NCBI RefSeq assembly: GCF_013744875.1
Contig: NZ_CP059399.1
Location: 806,001-870,000, forward strand
Direction of reading: 5' to 3'
Origin: Nocardia huaxiensis
Lineage (GTDB): Bacteria; Actinomycetota; Actinomycetes; Mycobacteriales; Mycobacteriaceae
DNA length: 64,000 nt
Position numbers and translations under genes: made by a program. Positions 35,941 to 45,268 of the stretch are shown piece after piece. The number at the start of each line of letters is the position of its first letter. The stretch's first letter is position 1. Under the pieces are notes generated by a model. The model was not told the origin of the DNA. It worked only from the letters and a program-made list of their open reading frames with translations, and ran no database searches.

Positions 35941-37350
35941 ATGCCGGAGAGCAACACCGCCGTGCGGGAAGGCGAGCAGCAGGGTCTGCGGACCGGACTG
36001 CGCCGCCGTCATATGACGATGATCGCCATCGGCGGTGCGATCGGGGCCGGTCTGTTCGTCGGCAGCGGCTCGGTCATTCAGACCGCCGGGCCCGCGGCCA
36101 TCCTCTCCTACGCCGCCGCCGGATTGCTCGTGCTGTGCGTGCTGCGCGCCCTCGGTGAGATGGTGGTGGCCCGCCCGGTCGCCGGATCGCTGGCCGAATA
36201 CGCGCGCATGGCCATGGGCCCGTTCGCGGGCTTCACCGTCGGCTGGCTGTACTGGTACCTCTACGTGGTGTTGGTCGGCGCGGAAGCCGTTGCCGGCGCG
36301 GCCATTCTGAGCCAGTGGATCGACCTCGACCAGTGGGTGCTCTCGGCCGGACTGCTGATCATCATGACGGCGGTGAACCTGGTCTCGGTCAAATCCTTCG
36401 GCGAATTCGAATTCTGGTTCGCCTCGATCAAGGTCGTGGCCATCGTCCTGTTCCTGGCGGTCGGCCTGGCCTGGGTCTTCGGCCTGTGGCCCGACGCCGA
36501 CGCCGGCTTCCACAATCTCACCGACCACGGCGGCTTCGCCCCCAATGGCATCGCCGGGGTCTTCTCCGCCATCGTCGTGGTCATGTTCGCCTTCGGCGGC
36601 ACCGAGATCGTGTCCATGGCCGCCGCCGAATCCAAGGAGCCCGGACGCGAGGTCGCCCGCGCCACCAACAATGTGCTGTGGCGGGTCGGCATCTTCTACG
36701 TGGCCTCGATCTTCCTGGTCGTGACGATCCTGCCGTGGAATGACGCCAAGGTGCTGACCAGCCCGTTCGTCAGCACCCTCGACCGCATCGGCATCCCCGC
36801 CGCGGGCACGATCATGCAGGTCGTCATTCTGACCGCGGTCCTGTCCGTGCTGAACTCGGCCATCTACGTCTCCTCCCGCATGCTCTACGTCCTCACCCGC
36901 GACGGTGACGCCCCGGCCTCCCTGGTGAAACTGAACAAGCGCGGCGTCCCGGCGCGCGCGGTCCTGCTGGGCACGGTCGCCGCCTGGGGCGCGGTCATCG
37001 CGTCCTACATCTCGCCGGACAAGGTCTTCACCTTCCTGGTGAACTCCATCGGCGTGATCCTGGCCTTCGTCTACGTGGCGATCATGTTCTCCCAGATCCG
37101 CCTGCGTGCTCGCCTGCGCCGCGAGGACCCGTCGGCCCTCACCTACCGCATGTGGGGTTACCCGTACCTGAGCTGGCTCGTGGTCGCCACCATCGGCGTG
37201 GTCTTCATCGCCATGGCCCGCAACCCCGATCAGCGCAACCAGCTCATCGCCTCCACGGTGAGCCTGCTCTTCGTCGCGGCCCTGTACCCGTTGCGCGCCA
37301 AGCTCGGCCGCAAGCCTCCGGTGCGCGAGGTCGAGGTGCTGCACCACTGA
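35941..37350 (+). CDS. amino acid permease (APC superfamily)
   Basis: A 469-residue polytopic membrane protein with about 12 transmembrane helices. The conserved N-terminal signature is IAIGGAIGAGLFVGSG (residues about 29-44). It resembles the GabP/AnsP/RocE group of proton-coupled amino acid importers. The substrate cannot be told. A GAGG ribosome site precedes the ATG. A strong terminator follows. Confidence 0.87.
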   Translation: MPESNTAVREGEQQGLRTGLRRRHMTMIAIGGAIGAGLFVGSGSVIQTAGPAAILSYAAAGLLVLCVLRALGEMVVARPVAGSLAEYARMAMGPFAGFTVGWLYWYLYVVLVGAEAVAGAAILSQWIDLDQWVLSAGLLIIMTAVNLVSVKSFGEFEFWFASIKVVAIVLFLAVGLAWVFGLWPDADAGFHNLTDHGGFAPNGIAGVFSAIVVVMFAFGGTEIVSMAAAESKEPGREVARATNNVLWRVGIFYVASIFLVVTILPWNDAKVLTSPFVSTLDRIGIPAAGTIMQVVILTAVLSVLNSAIYVSSRMLYVLTRDGDAPASLVKLNKRGVPARAVLLGTVAAWGAVIASYISPDKVFTFLVNSIGVILAFVYVAIMFSQIRLRARLRREDPSALTYRMWGYPYLSWLVVATIGVVFIAMARNPDQRNQLIASTVSLLFVAALYPLRAKLGRKPPVREVEVLHH

Positions 37351-37356
37351 CACGAC

Positions 37357-37396
37357 GAAAGCGGCCCGTGTGCTGAACGCACACGGGCCGCTTCGT
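37357..37396. terminator. terminator between permease and fadE33
   Basis: AAGCGGCCCGTGTG pairs with its complement over 14 bp around a 7-nt loop, extended outward by CGA/TCG. It separates convergent genes. Confidence 0.85.
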
Positions 37397-37405
37397 GTCT
37401 TCGGG

Positions 37406-38449
37406 TCAGGCGGGCCGGGCCAGCGGATGGGCCGGGGTGCCGAACAGCTGGGCGTCGCCGTGGGCGCGCTTGAAGAACAGGTGCGCGTCGTGCTCCCAGG
37501 TGATGGCGATGCCGCCGTGCATCTGGACCGTCTCGGAGACGACCTTGTTGAAGGTGTCGATGGCGTGCAGGCGGGCCGCGGCGACGTCGATCGCTTCGGC
37601 GGTGCCGTCGGCCAGGCCCGAAACAGCCAGGTAGACAAGCGAACGCGCGGATTCCACCAGCACGTACATGTCGGCCATGCGGTGCTTGAGGGCCTGGAAG
37701 CTGCCGATCGGGCGACCGAACTGCACGCGGGACTTGCTGTATTCCACGGTCAGGTCGAGGCAGCGCTCGGCCGCGCCGAGCTGCTCGGCGGCCACTGCGG
37801 CCCAGGCGATTTCGCGCAGGCGCGCGATGTCGAGCGCGCCGACGTGCTGCCCGGAAACCGAGTCGAAATCGATGGTGGTCAGGCGACGGGTCGGATCCAT
37901 GGGCGGCACGGCCGTCCGGCTGACACCGGCGGCGTCACCGGCCACCTCGTACAGGCCGTCCTCGGTCACCACCAGGAGCGTGTCCGCGTAGGTGCCGTCC
38001 AGCACGTAATGCGCGGTGCCGGACAGGGTTCCATTCTCGACGCGCACCCCGAAGGAATCCCAGCCGCTCACCCCGGCCCAGCACACCGCGAGAGTGCTTG
38101 CACCCTCGGCGATTTCGGGCAGCAGCCGCTCATTGGCCGCGCTGTTCCCGGCCAGCAGCAGCGCCTGAACGCCCAGGACCGCGGAGCCGAGCATGGGCGG
38201 CGCGGCCAGCGTGCGGCCGAGTTCCTCCACCACCAGCAGCGATTCGACCAGCCCGACCCCGACGCCGCCGAACTCCTCCGGAATGGCCAGCGCCGCAACG
38301 CCGACCTGCTCGCACAGCAGCGCCCACAGTTGCTCGTCGTATCCGCGCTCACCTTCGAGCCCGCGCCGCATGGCCGCACTGTCCCCGTGCTTGGCCAGCA
38401 CGGCGCGCACGGTGGTCGCGAGTTCCTGCTGTTCGGCGGTGATGCTCAT
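37406..38449 (-). CDS. fadE33: acyl-CoA dehydrogenase, FadE33-like
   Basis: A 347-residue acyl-CoA dehydrogenase, with VEYSKSRVQFGRPIGSFQAL near residue 230 and a C-terminal HGGIAITWEHDAHLF motif. It is the last of five genes transcribed from the fadD3 side. The name rests on the order fadD3-fadE31-fadE32-fadE33 known from M. tuberculosis. It probably acts in degrading rings C and D, possibly as a heteromer with FadE31 or FadE32. Confidence 0.8.
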   Translation of the reverse strand: MSITAEQQELATTVRAVLAKHGDSAAMRRGLEGERGYDEQLWALLCEQVGVAALAIPEEFGGVGVGLVESLLVVEELGRTLAAPPMLGSAVLGVQALLLAGNSAANERLLPEIAEGASTLAVCWAGVSGWDSFGVRVENGTLSGTAHYVLDGTYADTLLVVTEDGLYEVAGDAAGVSRTAVPPMDPTRRLTTIDFDSVSGQHVGALDIARLREIAWAAVAAEQLGAAERCLDLTVEYSKSRVQFGRPIGSFQALKHRMADMYVLVESARSLVYLAVSGLADGTAEAIDVAAARLHAIDTFNKVVSETVQMHGGIAITWEHDAHLFFKRAHGDAQLFGTPAHPLARPA

Positions 38450-38474
38450 GCGTCGGCTCCGATCGTCTCGAAAG

Positions 38475-39494
38475 TCATGCCGCGGTGTCGGCGCGCAGGG
38501 CGGCGGCGATGCGGGCGCGGTGCAGATCCGGTGTGCCCCAGGCGCTCCGGAGGGCGGTGACCTTGGTCAGCCACAGCGACAGGTCGCATTCGGCGGTGTA
38601 GCCGATGGCGCCGTGCACCTGGAGGGCGATGCGGGCGGCCTGGTAGGCGGCTTCGCCCGCGGCCAGCTTGGCGGCGGAGATGTCGCGGGCGCGGACCGTC
38701 GCGTCGGCGCCGTCCTGCAGGGTGAGGGCGGCGCGGTAGAGCAGGGGCTGCGCCATCTCCAGGCCGATGAGGGCATTGGCCAGGTGGTGCTTGATGGCCT
38801 GGTAGCGGCCGATCGGCGTGCCGAACTGCTGGCGCTGCTTCACGTACTCGACGGAGGTGTCGAGCAGGGCGCGGCCCGCACCGAGCAGCTGGGCCGCGGC
38901 GGCGAGAGCGCCTGTGTCGAAGGCGGTTTCGACGGCTTCCCGGACGCCCGCGCCCTCGGCGAGCACGTCGCCGGGGTGCACCGCGAACAGGCGGCGGGCG
39001 GCGTCGATGGACTTCACCTGCTCGTCCACGACCGCGAGCGAGAGCCGGTCGCCGTCGGCGATGAGCACGAGGTCGGCGATATCGGCATCCAGGGCGAGCG
39101 AATCCGCCGCGGAACCGGGCAGGGCGATGGTGGCCAGCTTCGCGCCCTCGGCGAGCTCCGGCAGCTGCTCGGCGGCCAGCGCCGAATCCGGAAGTGCTTG
39201 CAGCAGGGCGGGAATCGCGGCGGCGGTCTCCACCAGCGGGCCGGGCACGGCGGCGCGGCCGATCTCGGTGAAGGCCACGATCAGGTCCACCGGTCCGGCG
39301 CCGAAGCCGCCATTGTCCTCGGTGATGGTCAGGCCCAGCGCGCCCGCTTCGGCCAGCTGGCCGATCAGGGTTCGCCCGGCGGCGGAATCGCCTGCGCCCC
39401 AGGCGCGCACGATGCCGGGCGTCTTGCCGGCCTCGCCGATCTTGCGCAGGCTGGCGGCGAAGTCGTGCTGTTCTGCGGTCAATGCGAATCGCAT
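38475..39494 (-). CDS. fadE32: acyl-CoA dehydrogenase, FadE32-like
   Basis: A 339-residue acyl-CoA dehydrogenase starting MRFALTAEQHDFAASLRKIG, with VEYVKQRQQFGTPIGRYQAI in the middle and HGAIGYTAECDLSLW near the end. It is assigned by order within the fadD3 operon. M. tuberculosis FadE32 has been linked to a late step after C-ring opening. Sixteen bases separate it from fadE31. Confidence 0.82.
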   Translation of the reverse strand: MRFALTAEQHDFAASLRKIGEAGKTPGIVRAWGAGDSAAGRTLIGQLAEAGALGLTITEDNGGFGAGPVDLIVAFTEIGRAAVPGPLVETAAAIPALLQALPDSALAAEQLPELAEGAKLATIALPGSAADSLALDADIADLVLIADGDRLSLAVVDEQVKSIDAARRLFAVHPGDVLAEGAGVREAVETAFDTGALAAAAQLLGAGRALLDTSVEYVKQRQQFGTPIGRYQAIKHHLANALIGLEMAQPLLYRAALTLQDGADATVRARDISAAKLAAGEAAYQAARIALQVHGAIGYTAECDLSLWLTKVTALRSAWGTPDLHRARIAAALRADTAA

Positions 39495-39510
39495 GTCGTC
39501 CTCCGTGGGG

Positions 39511-40641
39511 TTATCGCGGCAGGCCGAGCAGGCGTTCGGCGATGATATTGCGCTGAATCTCGTTGGTGCCCGCGTAGATCGGGCCGGCGAGGGAGAACAG
39601 GTAGCCGTCGGTCCAGGCCGATTCCTGTTCGGCGGCGGCGCCGTGCAGGTCGAGCGCGGTCTCGTGCATGGCGATGTCGAGTTCCGACCAGAAGACCTTG
39701 TTCACCGAGGATTCCGCGCCCAGCTGCCCGCCGTCGGCGAGGCGGGTGACGGTGGCCCAGGTGTTGAGCCGGTACGCCTCCGCGCCGACCCAGGCGTCCA
39801 CGACGCGGTCGCGAGCAGCGGTGTCGGACTCGGAACCCACGGTGCGCCACAGGTCGATGAGTTTGGCGGCGGTGGCATTGAACCGGCCGGGGCTGCGCAG
39901 CGACAGGCCGCGCTCATTGCTGGAGGTCGCCATGGCGACCTTCCAGCCATTGTTGGCCTCGCCGATCACATCGGCGTCCGGTACGAACACATTGTCGAGG
40001 AAGATCTCCGCGAACCCGGGTTCGCCGTCCAGCTGCGGAATCGGCCGTACCGTAATCCCTTCCGCGGTGAGCGGGAACATCAGGTAGGTGAGCCCGCGAT
40101 GCCGTTCGGCCTCCGGGTCGCTGCGGAACAGGCCGAATCCCCAGTCCGCGTACGAGGCCCGCGAACTCCAGGTCTTCTGCCCGTTGAGAATCCACCCGCC
40201 CTCGGTGCGCTTGGCGGTGGATCGGATGCCGGCCAGGTCGCTTCCGGCCTCCGGCTCCGACCAGGCCTGCGCCCAGATGTCGTCGGCGCGAGCCATTCTC
40301 GGCAGAATCCGGGCCAGCTGCTCGGGTGAGCCGTGCTCGAACAGCGTCGGCGCGAGCAGGAAGATGCCGTTCTGCGAGACGCGTCCGGGCGCACCGGCCG
40401 CGTAGTACTCCTCCTCGAAGATGACCCATTCGGTCAGCGAGGCGTCGCGGCCGCCGTACTCGGAAGGCCATGCCACACAGGACAACCGGGCGTCGGCCAG
40501 CTTGGCCTCCCACGCCCGGTGGGCCTCGAAGCCCTCCTTGGTGTCCATGGACGGCAGGGGAGCGGCGGGCACATTGGCGGCCAGGAACTCCCGGACTTCC
40601 TTGCGGAATTCCTCGGTCTTGCTGTCGAATTCGAGATCCAC
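39511..40641 (-). CDS. fadE31: acyl-CoA dehydrogenase, FadE31-like
   Basis: A 376-residue acyl-CoA dehydrogenase with QAWSEPEAGSDLAGIRSTAK near residue 130, NGQKTWSSRASYADW, and a terminal AGTNEIQRNIIAERLLGLPR. The start is a GTG three bases after the echA stop. It is the full-length member of the trio, and the family pattern suggests it carries the catalytic base for the others. Confidence 0.84.
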   Translation of the reverse strand: MDLEFDSKTEEFRKEVREFLAANVPAAPLPSMDTKEGFEAHRAWEAKLADARLSCVAWPSEYGGRDASLTEWVIFEEEYYAAGAPGRVSQNGIFLLAPTLFEHGSPEQLARILPRMARADDIWAQAWSEPEAGSDLAGIRSTAKRTEGGWILNGQKTWSSRASYADWGFGLFRSDPEAERHRGLTYLMFPLTAEGITVRPIPQLDGEPGFAEIFLDNVFVPDADVIGEANNGWKVAMATSSNERGLSLRSPGRFNATAAKLIDLWRTVGSESDTAARDRVVDAWVGAEAYRLNTWATVTRLADGGQLGAESSVNKVFWSELDIAMHETALDLHGAAAEQESAWTDGYLFSLAGPIYAGTNEIQRNIIAERLLGLPR

Positions 40642-40644
40642 TGA

Positions 40645-41559
40645 CTAGGCCCCGTTCTGCTGAGTGGAGGTGGTGGCGGTGGCCTTCATGGACTTGGCGT
40701 TCATCCCGCCCAGCGAGTCCGCGCCGACCTCGGCATTGTGCGCGTGCGCGAAGTGATGCAGCCCGAACACCGAGTCCATGCCCGCGCGCATGCCCATGAG
40801 GTCCTCGCACTGGTTGACGGCCTTCTTGGTCAGCGCCAGCCCGAATTGCGGCATGGCCGAGATCTTCTCGGCCAGCGCGAAGGTCTCGGTCTCCAGGTTC
40901 TCCCGCGCCACGACGCGATTCACCATGCCCCACTCGTACGCCTGGGCGGCGGTGAAGCGGTCACCGGTGAACAGGATCTCCTTGGCGCGGCGCGGTCCCA
41001 GCACCCACGGGTGCGCGAAGTATTCGACGCCCGGAATGCCCATCCGCACAACGGGATCGGAGAAGAACGCGTCCTCGGACGCCACGATCATGTCGCAGGA
41101 CCAGGCCAGCATCAGAGCGCCGGCGATGCACGCGCCCTGCACCATGGCGATGGTCGGCTTGGGGATCTCCCGCCAGCGCCGGCACATGCCCAGGTACACC
41201 TCGGACTCGCGGGCGAAGCGCTGATCGCCGCCGGGCCGGTCCACGTGGTCCCACCACAGCGCGGCCTTGTTCTCGTACGAGATGTGGTGGTCGCGGCCCG
41301 GCGTGCCGATATCGTGCCCGGCGCTGAAATGCTTTCCGGCCCCGCCCAATACGATGACCTTCACCTCGGCGTCCTCGACGGCGCGGGTGAACGCGGCATC
41401 GAGCGCGTAGGTCATGACCGAGTTCTGCGCGTTGCGGTAGTCCGGCCGGTTCAGCGTGACGATGGCGATCGGCCCGCGCTTCTCGTAGAGGACGACCTCG
41501 CCCTCGTCCGGGATGGCCCCGAGTTCCGGTGTCACACTTCCTTTTTCAGAAGCACTCAC
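40645..41559 (-). CDS. enoyl-CoA hydratase family protein in the fadD3 operon
   Basis: A 304-residue crotonase-fold protein with the oxyanion-hole motif GGAGKHFSAGHDIGTPG (residues about 72-88) and MVQGACIAGALMLAWSCDM near 139. An N-terminal tail of about 20 residues and a Thr/Ser-rich C-terminal tail are extra to the core. The GTG overlaps the fadD3 stop. M. tuberculosis has no echA gene between fadD3 and fadE31, so this is a candidate for a hydratase step in C/D-ring breakdown. Confidence 0.82.
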   Translation of the reverse strand: MSASEKGSVTPELGAIPDEGEVVLYEKRGPIAIVTLNRPDYRNAQNSVMTYALDAAFTRAVEDAEVKVIVLGGAGKHFSAGHDIGTPGRDHHISYENKAALWWDHVDRPGGDQRFARESEVYLGMCRRWREIPKPTIAMVQGACIAGALMLAWSCDMIVASEDAFFSDPVVRMGIPGVEYFAHPWVLGPRRAKEILFTGDRFTAAQAYEWGMVNRVVARENLETETFALAEKISAMPQFGLALTKKAVNQCEDLMGMRAGMDSVFGLHHFAHAHNAEVGADSLGGMNAKSMKATATTSTQQNGA

Positions 41560-43103
41560 GCCTTCTCCTCACGTAGTTGCCGCTTCAGAACCTTCCCGGC
41601 GGCGCTGTACGGCAGTGCGTCACGGAACTCCACGAACCGCGGCACCTTGTAGTTGGCGAGCAGCTTCTTGGCATGCGCCACAACATCTTCGGTGGTCAGC
41701 GCCGCGCCGGGCTTGAGCACGACGTAGGCCTTGCCGACCTCGCCCATGCGCTCGTCCGGCACACCGATGACCGCGCTCTCCGCGACGCCCTGCAACCGCG
41801 CGAGGGCCTGTTCCACCTCGGCCGGGTACACATTGAACCCGCCGGAGATGTACATGTCCTTGAGCCGGTCGGTGATCTTGATGTACCCGCGCTCGTCGAT
41901 CACCGCCACATCGCCGGTGTGCAGCCAGCCGTCCGGATCGATGGTGGCGGCGGTGGCAGCCGGATCGTCCAGGTACCCGAGCATGATCTGCGAACTGCGC
42001 AGCAGCAGTTCGCCATTGTCGGCCAGCTTGGTCTCGAACCCGTCGATGGCCCGGCCGCAGGTATTGGCAATGGTCTCGGCGGAGTCCTCGGGCCGGCACA
42101 TGGTGCCGAAGCCGCCGGATTCGGTCTGCCCGTACGCGGTCAGCACCACGTCGAAATCCAGCTCGCTGCGCATGCGCTCGATGAGCACCACGGGCACGGT
42201 GGCCGCGCCGGTGACCGCGACCCGCAGCGTGGACAGGTCCGCGTCCTGCCGCGCCGGGTGTTCGAGGATGGTCTGGAAGATGGTCGGCGGCCCGGTGAGC
42301 ACGGTGATGCGCTCGCTCTGCACCAGCCGCATGGTCTCCGGCACGTCGAAGGTGGCCTGCGGCACGATGGTCGCGCCGGTGACCAGGCACGCGAGAATGC
42401 CCGCCTTGTATCCGAAGCTGTGGAAGAACGGCGGCACCACGAGGTAGCGGTCCTCGTGATGCAGCGTGGCGCAGTCCGACCAGGCGCGTGCGCTGGTCAG
42501 CGCCCGCGTGTGCGGAATGAGCGCGCCCTTGCTGCGGCCGGTGGTCCCGGAGGTGAAGAGGATGTCGGAGACATCGTCGGGCGCAACGGATTCCGCGCGC
42601 GCGATGGCGTCCTCGAGACTCACGGCCTCGGCCAGCTTGGGCAGCTGATCCCAGGCGATGGCGTCCTCGACCGCCGCATCCCGGTCACCGGGAATGACGA
42701 TGACCGTTCCGATGGCGAGTTCCGGTGCGTCGGCCCGCAATTCGGCCAGCCGGTCGCGGCCCAGGAAGCTGCCCACGATGAACAGCGCCTGGGCGTCGAC
42801 TCGTTTCAGCACATCGGCGGCCTCGTCGGCGACGTACCGCGTGTTGAGCGGCACGATCACCGCGCCCACATAGTGGGTGGCCAGCGCGGCGGTGATCCAG
42901 TGGTGCGTATTGGGAGCCCAGATGCCGATCCGGTCGCCGCGCTCGATGCCCTGGGCGAGGAGCACGCGGGCAGTCTCACGGACCGAGTCGAGCAGTTGTG
43001 CCCAGCTCAGCTGGACGGCACCGTCGGACACGGCTGGTGCGGAACCGTAGGCGTTCGCGGCGGCGTGCAGCGCGAGCGGTGTGGTCTGCGGTGGGGATGT
43101 CAC
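41556..43103 (-). CDS. fadD3: HIP-CoA synthetase
   Basis: A 515-residue acyl-CoA ligase. The AMP-binding motif is ILFTSGTTGRSKGALIPHT near residues 180-198. The GWLHTGDVAVIDERGYIKI and DRLKDMYISGGFNVYPAEVE motifs lie near 385-425, and the catalytic lysine is in AAGKVLKRQLR near the end. FadD3 activates HIP with CoA, the entry to rings C and D and the source of the KstR2 ligand. The GTG at 43103 follows GGAGA. It is divergent from fadE30 across a KstR2 box. Confidence 0.9.
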   Translation of the reverse strand: MTSPPQTTPLALHAAANAYGSAPAVSDGAVQLSWAQLLDSVRETARVLLAQGIERGDRIGIWAPNTHHWITAALATHYVGAVIVPLNTRYVADEAADVLKRVDAQALFIVGSFLGRDRLAELRADAPELAIGTVIVIPGDRDAAVEDAIAWDQLPKLAEAVSLEDAIARAESVAPDDVSDILFTSGTTGRSKGALIPHTRALTSARAWSDCATLHHEDRYLVVPPFFHSFGYKAGILACLVTGATIVPQATFDVPETMRLVQSERITVLTGPPTIFQTILEHPARQDADLSTLRVAVTGAATVPVVLIERMRSELDFDVVLTAYGQTESGGFGTMCRPEDSAETIANTCGRAIDGFETKLADNGELLLRSSQIMLGYLDDPAATAATIDPDGWLHTGDVAVIDERGYIKITDRLKDMYISGGFNVYPAEVEQALARLQGVAESAVIGVPDERMGEVGKAYVVLKPGAALTTEDVVAHAKKLLANYKVPRFVEFRDALPYSAAGKVLKRQLREEKA

Positions 43104-43136
43104 GGGGTCTCCGAGCGTCCGGGAACGGTCTAACAA

Positions 43137-43150
43137 AGCAAGTGCTTGGT
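43137..43150. promoter_or_regulatory. KstR2 box between fadD3 and fadE30
   Basis: AGCAAGTGCTTGGT contains the KstR2 core CAAG-NN-CTTG with flanking A and T. On the plus side it is followed directly by TAGGTT, a -10-like hexamer at 43150-43155, so bound repressor would block the fadE30 promoter. Confidence 0.85.
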
Positions 43151-43172
43151 AGGTTACTCTACGGAGGTGAGC

Positions 43173-44393
43173 ATGATCCAGACCCCCGAACCGGCTAGCG
43201 GGACGAACCCCGCCGAGGATGCGAAGTTCCGCTCCGACGTGCGGGAATGGCTGGCCGAAACCTTGAACGGCGAGTTCCGTGAACTGCGCGGACTCGGCGG
43301 TCCGGGCCGCGAGCACGAGGCCTTCGACGAACGCCTCGAGTGGGACCGCCACCTCGCCGCCGCGGGCTGGACCTGCCTGGGCTGGCCCAAGGAATGGGGC
43401 GGCCGGGACGCCACGCTGCGGCAGCAGGTCATCTTCCACGAGGAATACGCGAAGGCCGATGCGCCCAGCCGGGTTTCGCACCTGGGTGAGGAACTGCTCG
43501 GCCCGACCGTGCTGGCCTTCGGCACCGAGGAGCAGAAGAAGCGCTTCCTGCCCGGCATCAAGAACGTGACCGAGCTGTGGTGCCAAGGCTATTCGGAGCC
43601 CGGCGCCGGCTCGGACCTCGCGGCCGTCACCACCTCGGCGTACCTGGACGGCGACGAATGGTCGATCTCCGGCCAGAAGATCTGGACCTCCCTCGCCCAT
43701 CTGTCCGACTGGTGCTTCGTGGTCGCCCGCACCGAGAAGGGCTCGAGCCGCCACCACGGCCTGTCCTATCTGCTGGTGCCGATGAAGCAGCCCGGCGTCG
43801 AGGTGCGCCCGATCATCCAGCTCACCGGGACCGCGGAATTCAACGAGGTCTTCTTCGACAATGCCCGCACCGCAGCCGATCTCGTGGTCGGCAAGCCCGG
43901 CGACGGCTGGAAGGTCGCCATGGGCACGCTGACCTTCGAACGCGGCATCTCCACCGTCGGCCAGCAGATCCGCTACGCGCGTGAGCTCGCCGATCTGGAG
44001 GCCCTGGCGCGCAAGCACGGCGCGCTCGAAAACCCGGTCCTCGCAGACCGTTTCGACCGCATGTGGGTTGGGTTGCGAGTGCTGCGCGCCCACGTGCTGC
44101 GCACCCTCGAGGACGGCCACGACAGCGCCACCGTCGATGCCCGCACCGCCGCCGGGTCCGCCTCGGTGACCAAGCTGCTGTGGGCCAACTGGCATCGCGA
44201 ACTCGGCGAGCTGGCCATGGATGTGCTCGGCGCACCCGGCCTCATCGCCGACGCCCCGGGCGACGATCTCAATGCCTGGCAACGGCTTTTCCTGTTCAGC
44301 CGCGCCGACACCATCTACGGCGGCTCGAACGAAGTGCAGCGCAACATCATCTCCGAGCGCGTGCTCGGACTTCCCCGAGAGGCTCGCCCGTGA
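43173..44393 (+). CDS. fadE30: acyl-CoA dehydrogenase acting on HIP-CoA
   Basis: A 406-residue acyl-CoA dehydrogenase with GYSEPGAGSDLAAVTTSAYL near residue 143 and SGQKIWTSLAHLSDW. The terminal motif is GGSNEVQRNIISERVLGLPR. M. tuberculosis FadE30 dehydrogenates 5-hydroxy-HIP-CoA in the first beta-oxidation of HIP. GGAGGTGAG precedes the ATG. The gene overlaps the next by four bases and is controlled by the KstR2 box upstream. Confidence 0.9.
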   Translation: MIQTPEPASGTNPAEDAKFRSDVREWLAETLNGEFRELRGLGGPGREHEAFDERLEWDRHLAAAGWTCLGWPKEWGGRDATLRQQVIFHEEYAKADAPSRVSHLGEELLGPTVLAFGTEEQKKRFLPGIKNVTELWCQGYSEPGAGSDLAAVTTSAYLDGDEWSISGQKIWTSLAHLSDWCFVVARTEKGSSRHHGLSYLLVPMKQPGVEVRPIIQLTGTAEFNEVFFDNARTAADLVVGKPGDGWKVAMGTLTFERGISTVGQQIRYARELADLEALARKHGALENPVLADRFDRMWVGLRVLRAHVLRTLEDGHDSATVDARTAAGSASVTKLLWANWHRELGELAMDVLGAPGLIADAPGDDLNAWQRLFLFSRADTIYGGSNEVQRNIISERVLGLPREARP

Positions 44394-45184
44394 GTGACCT
44401 GTCCATCGCCCCCGAGATCACCCCGGGCCACAACCTTCTCGCCGGCAAGGTCGCCGTGGTGACCGCCGCCGCGGGCACCGGCATCGGCTCGGCCACCGCG
44501 CGCCGCCTGCTCTCCGAGGGCGCGGATGTCCTCGTCTCCGACTGGCACGAGCGTCGCCTGAAGGAGACCGAGGAGGCGCTGAAAGCCGAATTCCCGGACC
44601 GCCGAATCGCTTCCGTGCCCTGCGATGTGAGCAGCACCGAGCAGGTGGATCAGCTCATCGCGCAGGCCGCGCAGCTCATGGGCCGCATCGACATCATGGT
44701 CAACAATGCCGGGCTGGGCGGCGAGACGCCGGTCGTGGACATGACCGACGAGCAGTGGGACAAGGTTCTCGACATCACCTTGAACGGCACGTTCCGGGCT
44801 ACCCGGGCCGTGCTCAAGTACTTCCGCGAGGCGGGCCACGGCGGCGTGATCGTCAACAATGCCAGCGTCCTCGGCTGGCGCGCCCAGCACGGCCAGGCGC
44901 ACTACGCCGCGGCCAAGGCGGGCGTCATGGCGCTGACGCGCTGCTCGGCCGTGGAGGCCGCCGAGTACGGCGTGCGCATCAACGCGGTCGCGCCGTCCAT
45001 TGCCCGGCACGCCTTCCTCGACAAGGTCACCTCGGGTGAACTGCTCGACCGCCTCGCGGCCGGTGAAGCCTTCGGCCGGGCCGCCGAACCGTGGGAGGTG
45101 GCCGCCACCATTGCCATGCTGGCGAGCGATTACACCACCTACCTGACCGGTGAAGTGGTTTCCATTTCGAGTCAGCGTGCCTGA
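44390..45184 (+). CDS. ipdF: SDR oxidoreductase, IpdF-like
   Basis: A 264-residue short-chain dehydrogenase. The cofactor motif TAAAGTGIGSATARR lies at residues about 25-39, then NNAGLGG, and the catalytic pair is in HYAAAKAGVMAL. It corresponds in order and size to Rv3559c, reported as IpdF, which oxidises a hydroxyl on the HIP-CoA derived intermediate. The first glycine of the usual TGxxxGIG motif is replaced by Ala. It ends the fadE30 operon. Confidence 0.82.
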   Translation: MSDLSIAPEITPGHNLLAGKVAVVTAAAGTGIGSATARRLLSEGADVLVSDWHERRLKETEEALKAEFPDRRIASVPCDVSSTEQVDQLIAQAAQLMGRIDIMVNNAGLGGETPVVDMTDEQWDKVLDITLNGTFRATRAVLKYFREAGHGGVIVNNASVLGWRAQHGQAHYAAAKAGVMALTRCSAVEAAEYGVRINAVAPSIARHAFLDKVTSGELLDRLAAGEAFGRAAEPWEVAATIAMLASDYTTYLTGEVVSISSQRA

Positions 45185-45198
45185 TTTAAGGCGTTCGC

Positions 45199-45214
45199 CC
45201 GATTTCGAAATCGG
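45199..45214. promoter_or_regulatory. 16-bp perfect palindrome after ipdF
   Basis: CCGATTTCGAAATCGG has no spacer and lies 15 bp after the ipdF stop. It could be an operator or a small cruciform. No regulator is assigned. Confidence 0.35.
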
Positions 45215-45230
45215 CCCTGCGTAATTCGCG

Positions 45231-45268
45231 CGCCCGGATGAATGCGGAGTGTCCGCATCATCCGGGCG
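45231..45268 (+). terminator. terminator of the fadE30-ipdF operon
   Basis: CGCCCGGATG and the following bases pair with a distal CATCCGGGCG arm over about 17 bp with one mismatch and a short loop. TTTCGCTG follows. Confidence 0.75.

Noticed and set aside
35899..37638. A 579-codon minus-strand frame opposite the permease
   Set aside because: The plus frame encodes a clear APC permease with membrane helices. The reverse frame is His/Asp/Gly-rich shadow sequence.
41556..44282. A 908-codon open frame on the minus strand covering fadD3 and all of fadE30
   Set aside because: The part beyond 43103 is antisense to fadE30, has no homologous sequence and is an artefact of GC-rich codon bias. The ligase domain starts at the GTG at 43103.
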